Shown here piece by piece: positions 16,533-26,866 of a stretch of 64,000 nt of DNA. The position numbers were made by a program, and so were the translations under genes. Each line of letters opens with the position of its first letter. Within the stretch, counting starts at the first letter, position 1. Location of the stretch: contig JAMFSA010000191.1 in the NCBI GenBank assembly GCA_026225055.1, positions 1-64,000 of the forward strand, in the 5' to 3' direction. The notes beneath the pieces are model-generated. The model was not told the DNA's origin. It did no database searches and saw only the letters and a program-made list of their open reading frames with translations. The stretch comes from Mucilaginibacter xinganensis. Its GTDB lineage: Bacteria > Bacteroidota > Bacteroidia > Sphingobacteriales > Sphingobacteriaceae.

Positions 16533-19370
16533 ATGAGAGCAAAAATAAAAATAACAGCTATCAAAGCATTACTAATTGCGACGGGAATTTTATTGGCGAT
16601 AAGTGATCCGGAATTGTCTTTCTCCCAAGCCAATCTAAAGCTTTGGTATCATCAACCTGCTGTAAAATGGACTGACGCATTGCCCATAGGTAATGGCAGG
16701 TCAGGTGCCATGTTATTTGGCGGGGTTGATGAAGACCATATCCAATTTAACGAGCAAACCTTATGGACAGGCGGCCCGCGGGAATACGCGAGGGAAGGTG
16801 CTTCAAAATATCTACCCATCATACGCAAATTGCTGACTGAAGGCAAACAAGCCGAAGCTGAATCCATCGCCCAGGAACATTTTATGGGGATTAAGAGCCA
16901 CGAACTTACTTATATGGCTGATTCAATCGCGTGGTATAAGAAAGTGCGTTTGGATACATCTGCATCGACCGCTGAATTTGATGACAGCAAATGGAAAACC
17001 ATCACCCAACCTGAAGCAAACGGCTGGGAAACTTCCGCAGGTTTTGAAGGGCTTGATGGGGCAGTATGGCTGCGAAATAATTTCGATCTGCCTGCTAACT
17101 TGGTAGGTAAAGACCTGGAACTGAACCTGGGCCGTGTCCGTGATATTGATTTTACCTATGTAAACGGCAAACTGGTGGGCACAGCTAATAATACCACCAA
17201 TCGCAAATATCTTATCCCGGCAGGATTGCTGCATCCGGGTAAAAATACCATTGCTATACAAGTGCTTAATTTTTATGATAAAGGGGGACTAACTTCTGCA
17301 AAAGAAAAGCCTGCCATCTATCCAAAGGATTCACCACAAAACAGCATCGTACTAAAACCATTATGGAAATATTGGTTGCAAAATGATCAGCCACCCGCAT
17401 ATCCACGTTACAATGCCGATTACCAGCCATTCGGCGATGTTTATTTGCAATTCCCTAAACAAACGGTATCAAATTACACCCGCGACCTTGACCTGAGTAC
17501 CGCTACAGCACATGTAATTTACAATGCCAACGGCATTGCCTATTCACGTGAGTATTTTGCAAGCGCTCCTGATCATGTAATCGCTATACACTTAACCGCC
17601 AGCAAACCCGGCAATATCAGTTTTAAAGCAATCCTTAAAACCTTGCAACGATCCTATAACATCTATAAAGTTGATAACAACACATTAGCACTCTCACTCA
17701 AAGTAAACGATGGGGTGTTAAAAGGAGTAAGCTATTTGCATGCAGTTGCAACAGGGGGGAAGGTTGATGTAGATTCTAATAGTATTACCATCACCAACGC
17801 CAATGAGGCAGCACTTTACCTAACAGCAGCAACCAGCTTTAAAAATTATCATGATGTATCAGGTGATCCTGATGCTATTTGTAAAAATAAGATAGCTAAG
17901 CTCGGCGGTAAAAGTTATGCAGTTATAAAAGCGGCGCATATCAGGGATTATACAAGCTACTTTAACAGGTTTGCTCTCAATTTAGGCACTTCTACAAATG
18001 ACACTTTGCCAACTGATAAGCGGATACTGGCTTTTAACAATACTGCCGATCCGGCTTTGATAGCACTTTATGTGCAGTATGGTCGTTATTTATTGATCTC
18101 ATCATCCCGTGCAGGAGGTCAACCCGCAAATTTGCAGGGTTTGTGGAACGATTTGCTTACTCCACCTTGGGGCAGTAAATTTACAACCAATATTAACCTC
18201 GAAATGAACTACTGGCATGCTGAAGAACTGAACCTTTCAGCATGCAGCGAGCCGTTCTTTAATATGGTTGACGACCTCGCACAAGCCGGAAAAACCACAG
18301 CCAAAGAACACTATGACGCATCCGGCTGGGTTTTGCACCATAATACCGATCTGTGGCGCGGTACAGCACCCGTAAATTCATCAACGCATGGTATTTGGGT
18401 AAGCGGCGGTGCCTGGCTATGCCATCAGCTATGGGAGCATTATTTATTTACTGAGGATAAAGTTTTCCTTCGGGATAGGGCTTATCCCGATATGAAGGGT
18501 GCAGCAGAGTTCTTCGTTCATTTCTTAACCAGAGATCCTAAAACAGGGTACTTCATCAGCACACCATCAAACTCGCCAGAGCATGGCGGCTTGGTTGCCG
18601 GGCCAACTATGGATCACCAGATTATCCGTGATTTGTTTAAGAATACCATACAAGCCGCTGCTGCATTAGGCATCGATCAAAAGTTCAGCGATACGTTGAA
18701 AACGATGTACGCGCAAATCGCGCCTAATAAAATAGGCAGCCAAGGACAATTACAGGAATGGATGGAAGATAAGGATGATACGGCTGACACGCACCGCCAT
18801 GTATCGCACATGTGGGGTATTTACCCGGGGACTGATATTACTTGGGATACACCCGGGCTGATGAAAGCTGGCCGCCAGTCTTTAATTTACCGTGGGGATG
18901 AAGGCACAGGCTGGAGCATTGCCTGGAAAGTGAATTTATGGGCACGGTTAAAGGACGGCGATCATGCCATGCGGTTATTTGACATGCTGCTCTCTCCGGC
19001 TGATGTAAGCTCAGGTAAGGAAAAAGGAGGAGTATACCATAATTTGTTTGATGCCCACCCGCCATTTCAGATAGATGGAAACTTTGGCGGCGCAGCCGGA
19101 TTAGCGGAAATGCTGTTGCAAAGTCAGGGCAATACCATTGAAATATTGCCGGCCTTGCCTTCTGCTTTGCCTAATGGTAATGTAAAAGGCATCTGCGCCC
19201 GTGGTGGCTTTGTGCTGAATTTTAGATGGAATAAAGGGCAGTTACAAAATGTAGAGCTAACATCCAAAGCAGGTGGTGTTTGCAAACTTCGATATCATGA
19301 TAAAACAATCAGTTTTAATACACAAAAAGGTAAGACATACCATTTTAATGGTTTTTTGAGTAAAGTGTAA
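16533..19370 (+). CDS. GH95 alpha-L-fucosidase/alpha-L-galactosidase with inserted domain
   Basis: A 945-residue secreted exo-enzyme. The GH95 N-terminal domain is clear: LWYHQPAVKWTDALPIGNGR at 37-56, then FNEQTLWTGGPREY. The toroid catalytic domain shows HNTDLWRGTAPVN, SPSN-like SNSPEHGG, and THRHVSHMWGIYPG near the end of the core. Between about residues 121 and 290 there is an extra jelly-roll (DGAVWLRNNFDLPANLVGKD) like those inserted in sialate O-acetylesterases; after it the usual YQPFGDVYLQFP resumes. GH95 removes terminal alpha-L-fucose or alpha-L-galactose; in RG-II the latter caps side chain A. Which one applies cannot be told here. The stop codon overlaps the next start by one base. 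Confidence 0.85.
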   Translation: MRAKIKITAIKALLIATGILLAISDPELSFSQANLKLWYHQPAVKWTDALPIGNGRSGAMLFGGVDEDHIQFNEQTLWTGGPREYAREGASKYLPIIRKLLTEGKQAEAESIAQEHFMGIKSHELTYMADSIAWYKKVRLDTSASTAEFDDSKWKTITQPEANGWETSAGFEGLDGAVWLRNNFDLPANLVGKDLELNLGRVRDIDFTYVNGKLVGTANNTTNRKYLIPAGLLHPGKNTIAIQVLNFYDKGGLTSAKEKPAIYPKDSPQNSIVLKPLWKYWLQNDQPPAYPRYNADYQPFGDVYLQFPKQTVSNYTRDLDLSTATAHVIYNANGIAYSREYFASAPDHVIAIHLTASKPGNISFKAILKTLQRSYNIYKVDNNTLALSLKVNDGVLKGVSYLHAVATGGKVDVDSNSITITNANEAALYLTAATSFKNYHDVSGDPDAICKNKIAKLGGKSYAVIKAAHIRDYTSYFNRFALNLGTSTNDTLPTDKRILAFNNTADPALIALYVQYGRYLLISSSRAGGQPANLQGLWNDLLTPPWGSKFTTNINLEMNYWHAEELNLSACSEPFFNMVDDLAQAGKTTAKEHYDASGWVLHHNTDLWRGTAPVNSSTHGIWVSGGAWLCHQLWEHYLFTEDKVFLRDRAYPDMKGAAEFFVHFLTRDPKTGYFISTPSNSPEHGGLVAGPTMDHQIIRDLFKNTIQAAAALGIDQKFSDTLKTMYAQIAPNKIGSQGQLQEWMEDKDDTADTHRHVSHMWGIYPGTDITWDTPGLMKAGRQSLIYRGDEGTGWSIAWKVNLWARLKDGDHAMRLFDMLLSPADVSSGKEKGGVYHNLFDAHPPFQIDGNFGGAAGLAEMLLQSQGNTIEILPALPSALPNGNVKGICARGGFVLNFRWNKGQLQNVELTSKAGGVCKLRYHDKTISFNTQKGKTYHFNGFLSKV

Positions 19371-22300
19371 TGAGGAAGCATAAAGTAGACAGATCTTACA
19401 GATCCCGGCTGAGTCGTCAGCCAGTTTTTATGCTTTTTATATGTGTCGTTTTACTTTTTATAAGTAAACCTGCCATCGCGCAGCAAAATATCCGCCAGGA
19501 AATATTATTGAACAGTAACTGGCGTACCATTGCCAACGAAAAAGATATTAACGCCTACAAAGGATTTGAAAAAGTAAGCTTTCCCGACAAAAACTGGCTA
19601 ACTGTTGATGTGCCGCATAATTGGGATACTTACGGAGGATATCGCCGCTTAAAACATGGCAATCTTCATGGTTATGCCTGGTATCGTAAGGTATTTACTA
19701 CCGCCCACCGCCAACCAGGTAAACGTTATTTTTTATGGTTTGAAGGGGTAGGCTCATACGCTACAGTTTGGTTAAATGGTATACAGGTTGGTTACCATGC
19801 AGGTGGGCGCACTACTTTTACTATTGATATTACCAACGCCATTAAAACAGGCAATAACCTGTTATGCGTCCGCGCGGATCACCCGGTATTCATCAAAGAC
19901 CTCCCTTGGGTATGCGGTGGTTGTTCGGATGACCCCGGGTTTTCTGAAGGATCGCAACCGATGGGTATTTTCAGGCCGGTACATTTAATAGTTACCGATG
20001 CCATAAGGATAGAACCTTTTGGCATCCATGTATGGAATGATACTACAGTTTCTGAAAGATCGGCCTCCTTGAATTTACAAACCGAGGTTAAGAATTATAC
20101 ATCTGCGCCAGCAAAAGCCACTGTTGTAAATAAGCTTATCGATGCAAAAGGAAATGTAGTAGCCCAAACTAAGTCTGAATTAAAGTTCGAAGCAGGTGAA
20201 ACAAATATTGCTAAGCAGGTGATGCCGCAAATTAAACAGGTGCATTTATGGTCGTTGGCTGATCCGTATTTATACACGGTTATAGCGCAAGTGATCGTTA
20301 ACGACAAAATAGTTGATCAAACTTCAATTCCTTATGGTATCCGCTGGATCAGCTGGCCTATTGGTCGTAACAATGGCGATAGCCGATTTTATCTGAACGG
20401 CAAGCCCGTATTTATCAACGGTATAGCCGAATACGAACACCTGATGGGCAACAGTGCGGCATTCAGTAATCAGGAGATTAAAGCGAGGGTAATGCAATTA
20501 AGGTCGGCAGGATTTAATGCTTTTCGCGATGCGCACCAACCGCATAATCTCGAATATCAAAAATACTGGGACAAACTGGGCATACTCTGGTGGCCGCAGT
20601 ATTCGGCGCATATTTGGTATGATACACCGGAGTTTAGGGAAAACTACAAGGCTTTGCTGCGCGATTGGGTAAAGGAGCGCCGAAACAGTCCGTCGGTAAT
20701 TTTATGGGGATTGCAGAACGAAAGCCGTTTGCCGGAAGATTTTGCGAAGGAATGTTCAGCGATCATCCGCAGTCTCGACCCTACCGCATCAAGCCAAAGA
20801 AAAATAACTACCTGTAATGGCGGCAGGGGCACCGATTGGGATGTGCCGCAAAACTGGTCGGGTACCTATGGCGGTAATCCTTTGGATTATGCGCAGGACC
20901 TGCAAAAAGACATTTTGGTAGGTGAATACGGCGCATGGCGCAGTATCGGCCTGCACACTGAAGGCTCATTCAATCAAACAAATATTTTAAGTGAGGACCG
21001 CATGAGCCAATTGCTCGAAACCAAAGTGCGTTTAGCAGAGTCAGCCAAGCAAAACGCGGCCGGGCAATTCATGTGGTTATTATACTCGCACGAAAACCCG
21101 GGCAGGGTGCAAGGCGGCGAAGGCGAGCGAGAGCTTGACCGGGTAGGCCCTGTTAATTACAAAGGTCTGTTTACTGTTTGGGGGCAACCACTGGATGCCT
21201 TTTATATGTACCGTGCAAATTATGCCGATAAGCTGAAGGAGCCAATGGTGTACATCGTATCCCATACCTGGCCCAACAGGTGGTTAAAGCCGGGCAAAAA
21301 GGATAGCATCAGTATATACTCCAATTGTGACGAGGTAGAGCTATTTAATGATGTGAAAACTGTTTCGCTGGGTAAAAAAACAAGGCAAGGTGTTGGTACA
21401 CATTTTCAATGGGATGGTGCGGATATTAAATACAATGTGTTGTATGCGGTTGGTTATGTAAATGACAAGGCTGTAGCGCAGGATTATATCGTTTTAAATC
21501 ATCTGCCCAATGCACCACATTTGAATGTGCTAACTCAATCAAATTCATCAATCTTAAAGCCGGCAGCCAGATATAAATACCTGTATCGCGTTAATTGCGG
21601 CGGACCGGATTACACCGACAAGCAAGACAATTTATGGATGGCAGATGTACACCAAACCAACAAAAATACATGGGGCTCAACCTCGTGGACGGATGATTAC
21701 GCAGGAATGCCGGCATTCTTTGGCAGTCAGCAACGTACATTCGATCTGATAAAGTCGACGGAGGATGCTCAATTATTTCAATCATACAGGTTTGGAATGG
21801 ATAAGCTTAAATATAACTTCCCCGTACCCGACGGAGATTATAAAGTTGAACTATATTTTACCGAACCCTGGTATGGTGTAGGCGGCGGGATGGATTGCAC
21901 AGGCTGGCGGATATTTGATGTGGCAGTTAACGATAAAACCGTAATTAAAGACCTGGATATCTGGAAAGAAGCGGGTACTGATAATGCCCTTAAAAAAACC
22001 GTTACAGTGCATATAACTGGCGGGCAATTGCAAATCTCATTCCCACATACAGCGGCTGGGGAGGCCATTATTTCTGCTATCGCGATAAGTACGCTTGATC
22101 ATAAGGTTGTGTCTGCGGCTTCATCCGGTGGGGTAATAACAAATCTTAAAACAGATAAACAAGCCAAATGGTCGGTACAATCATGGCTGGATATTGGGCA
22201 GCGGGTTTATGCGGATGTCGATGTTCGCTTTAGTCAATTACCGCCCGTATTGTATGGGGCTGATTGGATAAGAACATCGACTACAAAACCAACAGGTGCA

Positions 22301-22948
22301 AGTTTTACCCTTGCTGCCTCGAGTGATGTTTATATAGCTATGAATGTTAAGCCTGAAAACCGCCCGGAATGGTTAAAGGATTATTTACCGACTGGCTTAT
22401 CTATACAAACAGATGAGAATAGCGGGACTAATTTTGCACTGTATAAAAAGAAGTTTGCAACTAAGTCAAACATTGTTTTAGGTGCTTATAGCGATGGACA
22501 AAACTATACAGTAGCTGTGCTGCCGGTTACAACGCTTGAACCCGCAACCGACCTGAAACGAAGCGTAAATTATGGCGTTACAAATGCTATTTTGCAGGGT
22601 GATGGTGCTGTTCAAGATACGTTAGATAAGAAAAAAATTATCCGTTTTATAAAAACATCAGGCGGTAAAGTTATATTAGGTATCACGCCTGGCGTTGCTG
22701 ATACCTATGCCTTGCGGTTCAAATATTACAATACAAGTGATAAAACATACACGGTTAATATAGAATTACAGGCTGCCGATGGTATTGTAATGAAAACCGA
22801 AATATTAAGTTTTAAACCACTGTTAAAGGGTAAATCGGGTACAGTTAACACAACTACCGGCAGCAGTATAAACGCCGGGAATTATAAGGTAATATTAACC
22901 GCTATTGATGCGGATGGGTTAATTATATCAGAATTTGAAATGCAGTAA
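19370..22948 (+). CDS. GH2 glycosidase with malectin-like domain
   Basis: A 1192-residue secreted GH2 enzyme. The order is signal segment (to about residue 38), sugar-binding jelly roll (WLTVDVPHNWD, WLNGIQVGYHAGG), immunoglobulin-like domain, TIM barrel with the acid/base motif SPSVILWGLQNES and a probable nucleophile in LVGEYGAW. A malectin/CBM57-like domain follows at roughly 725-905 (YRVNCGGPDYTD through AGEAIISAIAI), then two C-terminal beta domains. GH2 covers beta-galactosidase, beta-glucuronidase, beta-galacturonidase and others. In this locus removal of a beta-linked uronic acid or galactose from a pectin side chain is likely. Start and previous stop share one base (TAATG), so expression is coupled to the GH95 gene. 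Confidence 0.8.
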   Translation: MRKHKVDRSYRSRLSRQPVFMLFICVVLLFISKPAIAQQNIRQEILLNSNWRTIANEKDINAYKGFEKVSFPDKNWLTVDVPHNWDTYGGYRRLKHGNLHGYAWYRKVFTTAHRQPGKRYFLWFEGVGSYATVWLNGIQVGYHAGGRTTFTIDITNAIKTGNNLLCVRADHPVFIKDLPWVCGGCSDDPGFSEGSQPMGIFRPVHLIVTDAIRIEPFGIHVWNDTTVSERSASLNLQTEVKNYTSAPAKATVVNKLIDAKGNVVAQTKSELKFEAGETNIAKQVMPQIKQVHLWSLADPYLYTVIAQVIVNDKIVDQTSIPYGIRWISWPIGRNNGDSRFYLNGKPVFINGIAEYEHLMGNSAAFSNQEIKARVMQLRSAGFNAFRDAHQPHNLEYQKYWDKLGILWWPQYSAHIWYDTPEFRENYKALLRDWVKERRNSPSVILWGLQNESRLPEDFAKECSAIIRSLDPTASSQRKITTCNGGRGTDWDVPQNWSGTYGGNPLDYAQDLQKDILVGEYGAWRSIGLHTEGSFNQTNILSEDRMSQLLETKVRLAESAKQNAAGQFMWLLYSHENPGRVQGGEGERELDRVGPVNYKGLFTVWGQPLDAFYMYRANYADKLKEPMVYIVSHTWPNRWLKPGKKDSISIYSNCDEVELFNDVKTVSLGKKTRQGVGTHFQWDGADIKYNVLYAVGYVNDKAVAQDYIVLNHLPNAPHLNVLTQSNSSILKPAARYKYLYRVNCGGPDYTDKQDNLWMADVHQTNKNTWGSTSWTDDYAGMPAFFGSQQRTFDLIKSTEDAQLFQSYRFGMDKLKYNFPVPDGDYKVELYFTEPWYGVGGGMDCTGWRIFDVAVNDKTVIKDLDIWKEAGTDNALKKTVTVHITGGQLQISFPHTAAGEAIISAIAISTLDHKVVSAASSGGVITNLKTDKQAKWSVQSWLDIGQRVYADVDVRFSQLPPVLYGADWIRTSTTKPTGASFTLAASSDVYIAMNVKPENRPEWLKDYLPTGLSIQTDENSGTNFALYKKKFATKSNIVLGAYSDGQNYTVAVLPVTTLEPATDLKRSVNYGVTNAILQGDGAVQDTLDKKKIIRFIKTSGGKVILGITPGVADTYALRFKYYNTSDKTYTVNIELQAADGIVMKTEILSFKPLLKGKSGTVNTTTGSSINAGNYKVILTAIDADGLIISEFEMQ

Positions 22949-22969
22949 TACTGCTAAAATTATAGCTAA

Positions 22970-25723
22970 ATGAAAAGATTTTATTTGCTGTTTTTGCTGC
23001 TTCCCTTACAGGTGTTTGCACAAACGCTGAAGGTAGCTAATTTGCAATGCGAGTATAAGAGCGACCCTATGGGTGTTGAAGCAATATCACCCAAATTAAG
23101 CTGGCAATTGCAATCAGCCGGGCGAAATACTATGCAATCGGCTTACCATGTTTTGGTTAGTGATAATGCCGAAAGTTTGGATAAAAACATCGGCAATATC
23201 TGGGATTCAAAGCGTATCAACTCAACAGCATCAATCGAGGTAACTTATGCAGGCAAATCGCTTATATCAGCCAAAACGTATTACTGGAAGGTGATGGTGT
23301 GGAATAATCATCAGCGTGTTTCAGCATGGAGCGAAACCGCAAAATGGCAACTGGGCTTGCTGAAACCAACCGATTGGGTAGGCGCTAAATGGATAGCCTA
23401 CGCACAAATGCCCGATTCGATGCGCATTGTGCCTTTTGCAGCAGGTAAGGGCCACAAAGGCTTGCCGCCTGCTAATGATGTGCTACCGCTTCTGCGTAAA
23501 ACTTTTACTGTTAACAAGCCTGTGAAAAAGGCCACGATGTACATCTGCGGATTGGGCCATTTTGATATGAGCCTGAATGGCAATAAAGTAGGTGATCATT
23601 TCCTCGATCCCGGATGGACACAGTACGATAAACAGGCTTTATATGTGCCTTTTGATCTGACTGACAAGCTGGTCCAGGGTAACAATGCATTAGGTGTAAT
23701 GCTCGGCAATGGCTTCTACTACATTCCAAGGGATAGGCGTTACCGCAAAATGACAGGCGCTTACGGTTATCCTAAAATGATATGTCGGTTGGTAATTGAA
23801 TATAAAGATGGCTCAGTAAGTAATTTGGTAAGCGACGAAAGCTGGAAAACGGCTCCCGGCCCTATAGTTTTTACCAGTATTTATGGCGGAGAGGATTATA
23901 ATGCTAACCTGGAGCAATCCGGTTGGAACACCGCTAATTTTGATGATGCCAAATGGCAAAATGCAGTTATTGTAACAGGTTCTCCGCAATTAAACGCGCA
24001 GGCTGCGGATCCGCTGAAAGTGATGCAGGAATTTACACCCGTCAGCAAAAAAAATATAGGCAATGGCACTTGGGTTTATGATCTTGGGCAAAATGCATCG
24101 GACATACCGCAAATTACAGTTCAGGGTAAAAAAGGAGATACGGTTAGGATTACGCCAGCTGAATTGATCCACCCCGATGGCAGCGCCAATCAAACCGGAT
24201 CAGGTAAACCGCATTACTATAACTACATTTTAAAAGGCGGTGGTCCCGAAACATGGCATCCGCAATTTACTTATTATGGTTTCAGGTATTTGCAGGTAGA
24301 AGGCGCTGTTCCACAAGGCGAAGCTAACCCAAATCAATCACCAGTTTTGTTGGCGATAAAAGGTTTGCATACACGAAACTCTGCTGCTACAGTTGGGAGT
24401 TTTAGCTGTTCAAATAATCTCTTTAACCGCACTTTTAAGCTGATAGACTGGGCCATGAAAAGTAATATGGCAAGCCTGTTTACCGATTGCCCGCACCGCG
24501 AAAAATTGGGATGGCTGGAAGAAGCGCATTTAGTGGGCAGTTCGCTGCGATATAATTATGACATCCATCGGCTGGCACTAAAGTGTATCAACGATATGAA
24601 ACTGGCACAAACACCAGAAGGTTTGATTCCCGAGATAGCACCTGAGTTTACCCGGTTCGACGAACCTTTTCGCGACTCACCTGAATGGGGTAGCAACGGC
24701 ATTATTTTACCCTGGTATGTTTATGAGTGGTATGGAGATAAAGAGGTACTTGCCAATAGTTACGACATGATGAAGCGCTATGTCGATTACTTAGGTACAA
24801 AAGCGGATCATCATATCCTGACAGAAGGTCTCGGCGATTGGTACGATCAGGGGCCTAAAGCGCCGGGCTATTCTCAGCAAACACCAAAGGGTATTACGGC
24901 AACTGCTTTCTATTATTATGATTTGGATATTATAGCTAAAGTGGCAAAGCTGTTAGGTAAAACGCAGGATGTTGCAGCGTATAACGCTTTGGCAACGCAA
25001 GTAAAGCAAGCTTACAATAAAGCATTTTTTAACACGCAAACCAAAGAATATGGTACAGGCAGCCAAACAGCAAATTCCATATCGGTATACATGGGTTTGG
25101 TTGAGCCGCAGGATAAAGCCGTTGTGATCAATAATATTGTAAAGGAACTGCAAGACCATGGCAATAGCCTTACCGCTGGCGATATCGGTTTCCGTTACCT
25201 GTTGCGTGCATTGGATGATGCCGGGCGATCAGATGTGATCTTTGATATGAACAGTCGCTCGGATGTGCCGGGATATGGTTACCAACTGGCACATGGGGCA
25301 ACAGCATTAACAGAATCATGGGGAGCTTTGCCGCAGGTATCAAACAACCACTTTATGCTGGGCCATATTATGGAATGGTTTTATAGTGGTTTAGCAGGTA
25401 TCCGCTCTGCACCAGGTGCCATCGCCATGAATAAGATTGAAATAAGGCCCGAACCTATTGGTGATGTAACTTATGCTAAAGCCAGTTATGGATCGCCTTA
25501 TGGTATTATCGCCACAGACTGGAAAAAGATTGGTAATAACTTCGACCTGACGGTTCAAATCCCTGCAAACACTAATGCTATAATATACTTGCCGGCTAAA
25601 TCTGGTACAGCCATTACTGAAGATGGGAAACCGCTTAATAAATCACAGTTTTTAGGTTATAAGGATGGTAAGGCTTTAATAAAAACGGGTTCAGGTAGCT
25701 ATCATTTTATTGCAGTTAAATAG
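22970..25723 (+). CDS. GH78 alpha-L-rhamnosidase, copy 1
   Basis: A 917-residue secreted enzyme with signal MKRFYLLFLLLPLQVFAQ. The N-terminal fibronectin-like domain begins VANLQCEYKSDPMGVE. Two jelly rolls follow (around 135-330, with YICGLGHFDMSLNGNKVG). The (alpha/alpha)6 domain carries FTDCPHREKLGWLEEAH near residue 510 and GATALTESWG near 775, the acid and base regions of GH78. It hydrolyses terminal alpha-L-rhamnose, abundant in RG-I and RG-II. It follows the malectin GH2 by 21 nt and precedes the propeller enzyme by 15 nt. Two more family members are at 49861 and 60499, suggesting different linkages. Confidence 0.9.
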   Translation: MKRFYLLFLLLPLQVFAQTLKVANLQCEYKSDPMGVEAISPKLSWQLQSAGRNTMQSAYHVLVSDNAESLDKNIGNIWDSKRINSTASIEVTYAGKSLISAKTYYWKVMVWNNHQRVSAWSETAKWQLGLLKPTDWVGAKWIAYAQMPDSMRIVPFAAGKGHKGLPPANDVLPLLRKTFTVNKPVKKATMYICGLGHFDMSLNGNKVGDHFLDPGWTQYDKQALYVPFDLTDKLVQGNNALGVMLGNGFYYIPRDRRYRKMTGAYGYPKMICRLVIEYKDGSVSNLVSDESWKTAPGPIVFTSIYGGEDYNANLEQSGWNTANFDDAKWQNAVIVTGSPQLNAQAADPLKVMQEFTPVSKKNIGNGTWVYDLGQNASDIPQITVQGKKGDTVRITPAELIHPDGSANQTGSGKPHYYNYILKGGGPETWHPQFTYYGFRYLQVEGAVPQGEANPNQSPVLLAIKGLHTRNSAATVGSFSCSNNLFNRTFKLIDWAMKSNMASLFTDCPHREKLGWLEEAHLVGSSLRYNYDIHRLALKCINDMKLAQTPEGLIPEIAPEFTRFDEPFRDSPEWGSNGIILPWYVYEWYGDKEVLANSYDMMKRYVDYLGTKADHHILTEGLGDWYDQGPKAPGYSQQTPKGITATAFYYYDLDIIAKVAKLLGKTQDVAAYNALATQVKQAYNKAFFNTQTKEYGTGSQTANSISVYMGLVEPQDKAVVINNIVKELQDHGNSLTAGDIGFRYLLRALDDAGRSDVIFDMNSRSDVPGYGYQLAHGATALTESWGALPQVSNNHFMLGHIMEWFYSGLAGIRSAPGAIAMNKIEIRPEPIGDVTYAKASYGSPYGIIATDWKKIGNNFDLTVQIPANTNAIIYLPAKSGTAITEDGKPLNKSQFLGYKDGKALIKTGSGSYHFIAVK

Positions 25724-25738
25724 AAAAAAAATCTTTGT

Positions 25739-26863
25739 ATGAAACTTAAACAAATCATATTAACTACACTTATTGGCATAGCCGGATTAGGCAGTGTTAA
25801 AGCGCAATCCGATATCAACAAAGTGCCGGATAATATAATGCAACAGGTTTACGACCAGGTGAAAACGCCATACAAATACGGTTTGGTTGTTGTTCCTGCT
25901 GATAATTCAAAAAAGGTAGATTGCCCAACCGTGTTCCGCAAAGGCAGTAAGTGGTTTATGACCTATATTATTTTCAACGGGCGCGGATATGAAACCTGGC
26001 TGGCTAATAGTAAAGATCTTTTGCATTGGGAAACCACAGGCAGGCTTATGTCATTCTCCGATACTACTAATTGGGATAATAACCAAAAAGCGGGTTACCC
26101 GGCCTTGATTGATACCAAATGGGGTGGAAGCTATGAGCTGCAAAAATATAATGGCAAATATTGGATATCATATTTCGGCGGGCATGATCGTGGCTATGAA
26201 AAAGGAATACTTTCCATAGGAATGGCTTACACCGATCAGGACCCGACTATTGCGCATGAATGGACCCGTTTAGATCATCCTGTGCTGTCTGTGCTTGATA
26301 AAGATGTTTCCTGGTGGGATAACCATACGCAATACAAGGAAACGGTGATCTGGGATAAGTCTAAGCTTACAGGTCATCAATTTGTGATGTATTATAATGC
26401 CAATGGCGATAGTGTGGATAAAAAACGAGGTGCCGAACGTATTGGGATGGCTACTTCTGACGATATGGTGCACTGGGCACGCTATGGAAAAGAACCTGTA
26501 CTAAACCACGGCCCCGGCATAACCGGCGATCCGGATATTCAAAAGATCGGCAATGTGTACGTGATGTTCTATTTCGGCGCGTTCTGGAAAACTGGTCCGG
26601 GAGGGGTGTTTAATCGTTTTGCCTGTTCGTATGATCTGGCGCATTGGACAGACTGGACTGGCGCAAAACTCATCCAGGCATCCGAGCCATTTGATAACGA
26701 ATTTGCGCATAAATCATACGTGGTGAAATGGAAAGGCGTGGTCTATCATTTCTATTGCGCGGTTGATAAAACACAGCAAAGAGGTATAGCTGTAGCCACA
26801 TCAAAAGACATGGGTAAAAGTGAAGTGAATTTTGTAGCACCGCCGGTAAAAGTTAAAAAGTAA
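25739..26863 (+). CDS. Five-bladed propeller glycosidase, GH137-like
   Basis: A 374-residue protein with signal peptide ending VKAQ. The rest reads as a GH43/GH130-type beta-propeller: repeated blades such as DCPTVFRKGSKWFMTYIIF, YWISYFGGHDRGYEKG and GDPDIQKIGNVYVMFYFGAFWK. From memory this resembles the GH137 beta-L-arabinofuranosidases that act on RG-II chain B, but GH43- or GH117-like alternatives are open. It is placed 3 nt before a GH2 gene; in B. theta BT0996 a GH137 and a GH2 domain are fused, so the adjacency is suggestive. Catalytic acids were not assigned. Confidence 0.45.
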   Translation: MKLKQIILTTLIGIAGLGSVKAQSDINKVPDNIMQQVYDQVKTPYKYGLVVVPADNSKKVDCPTVFRKGSKWFMTYIIFNGRGYETWLANSKDLLHWETTGRLMSFSDTTNWDNNQKAGYPALIDTKWGGSYELQKYNGKYWISYFGGHDRGYEKGILSIGMAYTDQDPTIAHEWTRLDHPVLSVLDKDVSWWDNHTQYKETVIWDKSKLTGHQFVMYYNANGDSVDKKRGAERIGMATSDDMVHWARYGKEPVLNHGPGITGDPDIQKIGNVYVMFYFGAFWKTGPGGVFNRFACSYDLAHWTDWTGAKLIQASEPFDNEFAHKSYVVKWKGVVYHFYCAVDKTQQRGIAVATSKDMGKSEVNFVAPPVKVKK

Positions 26864-26866
26864 GCT

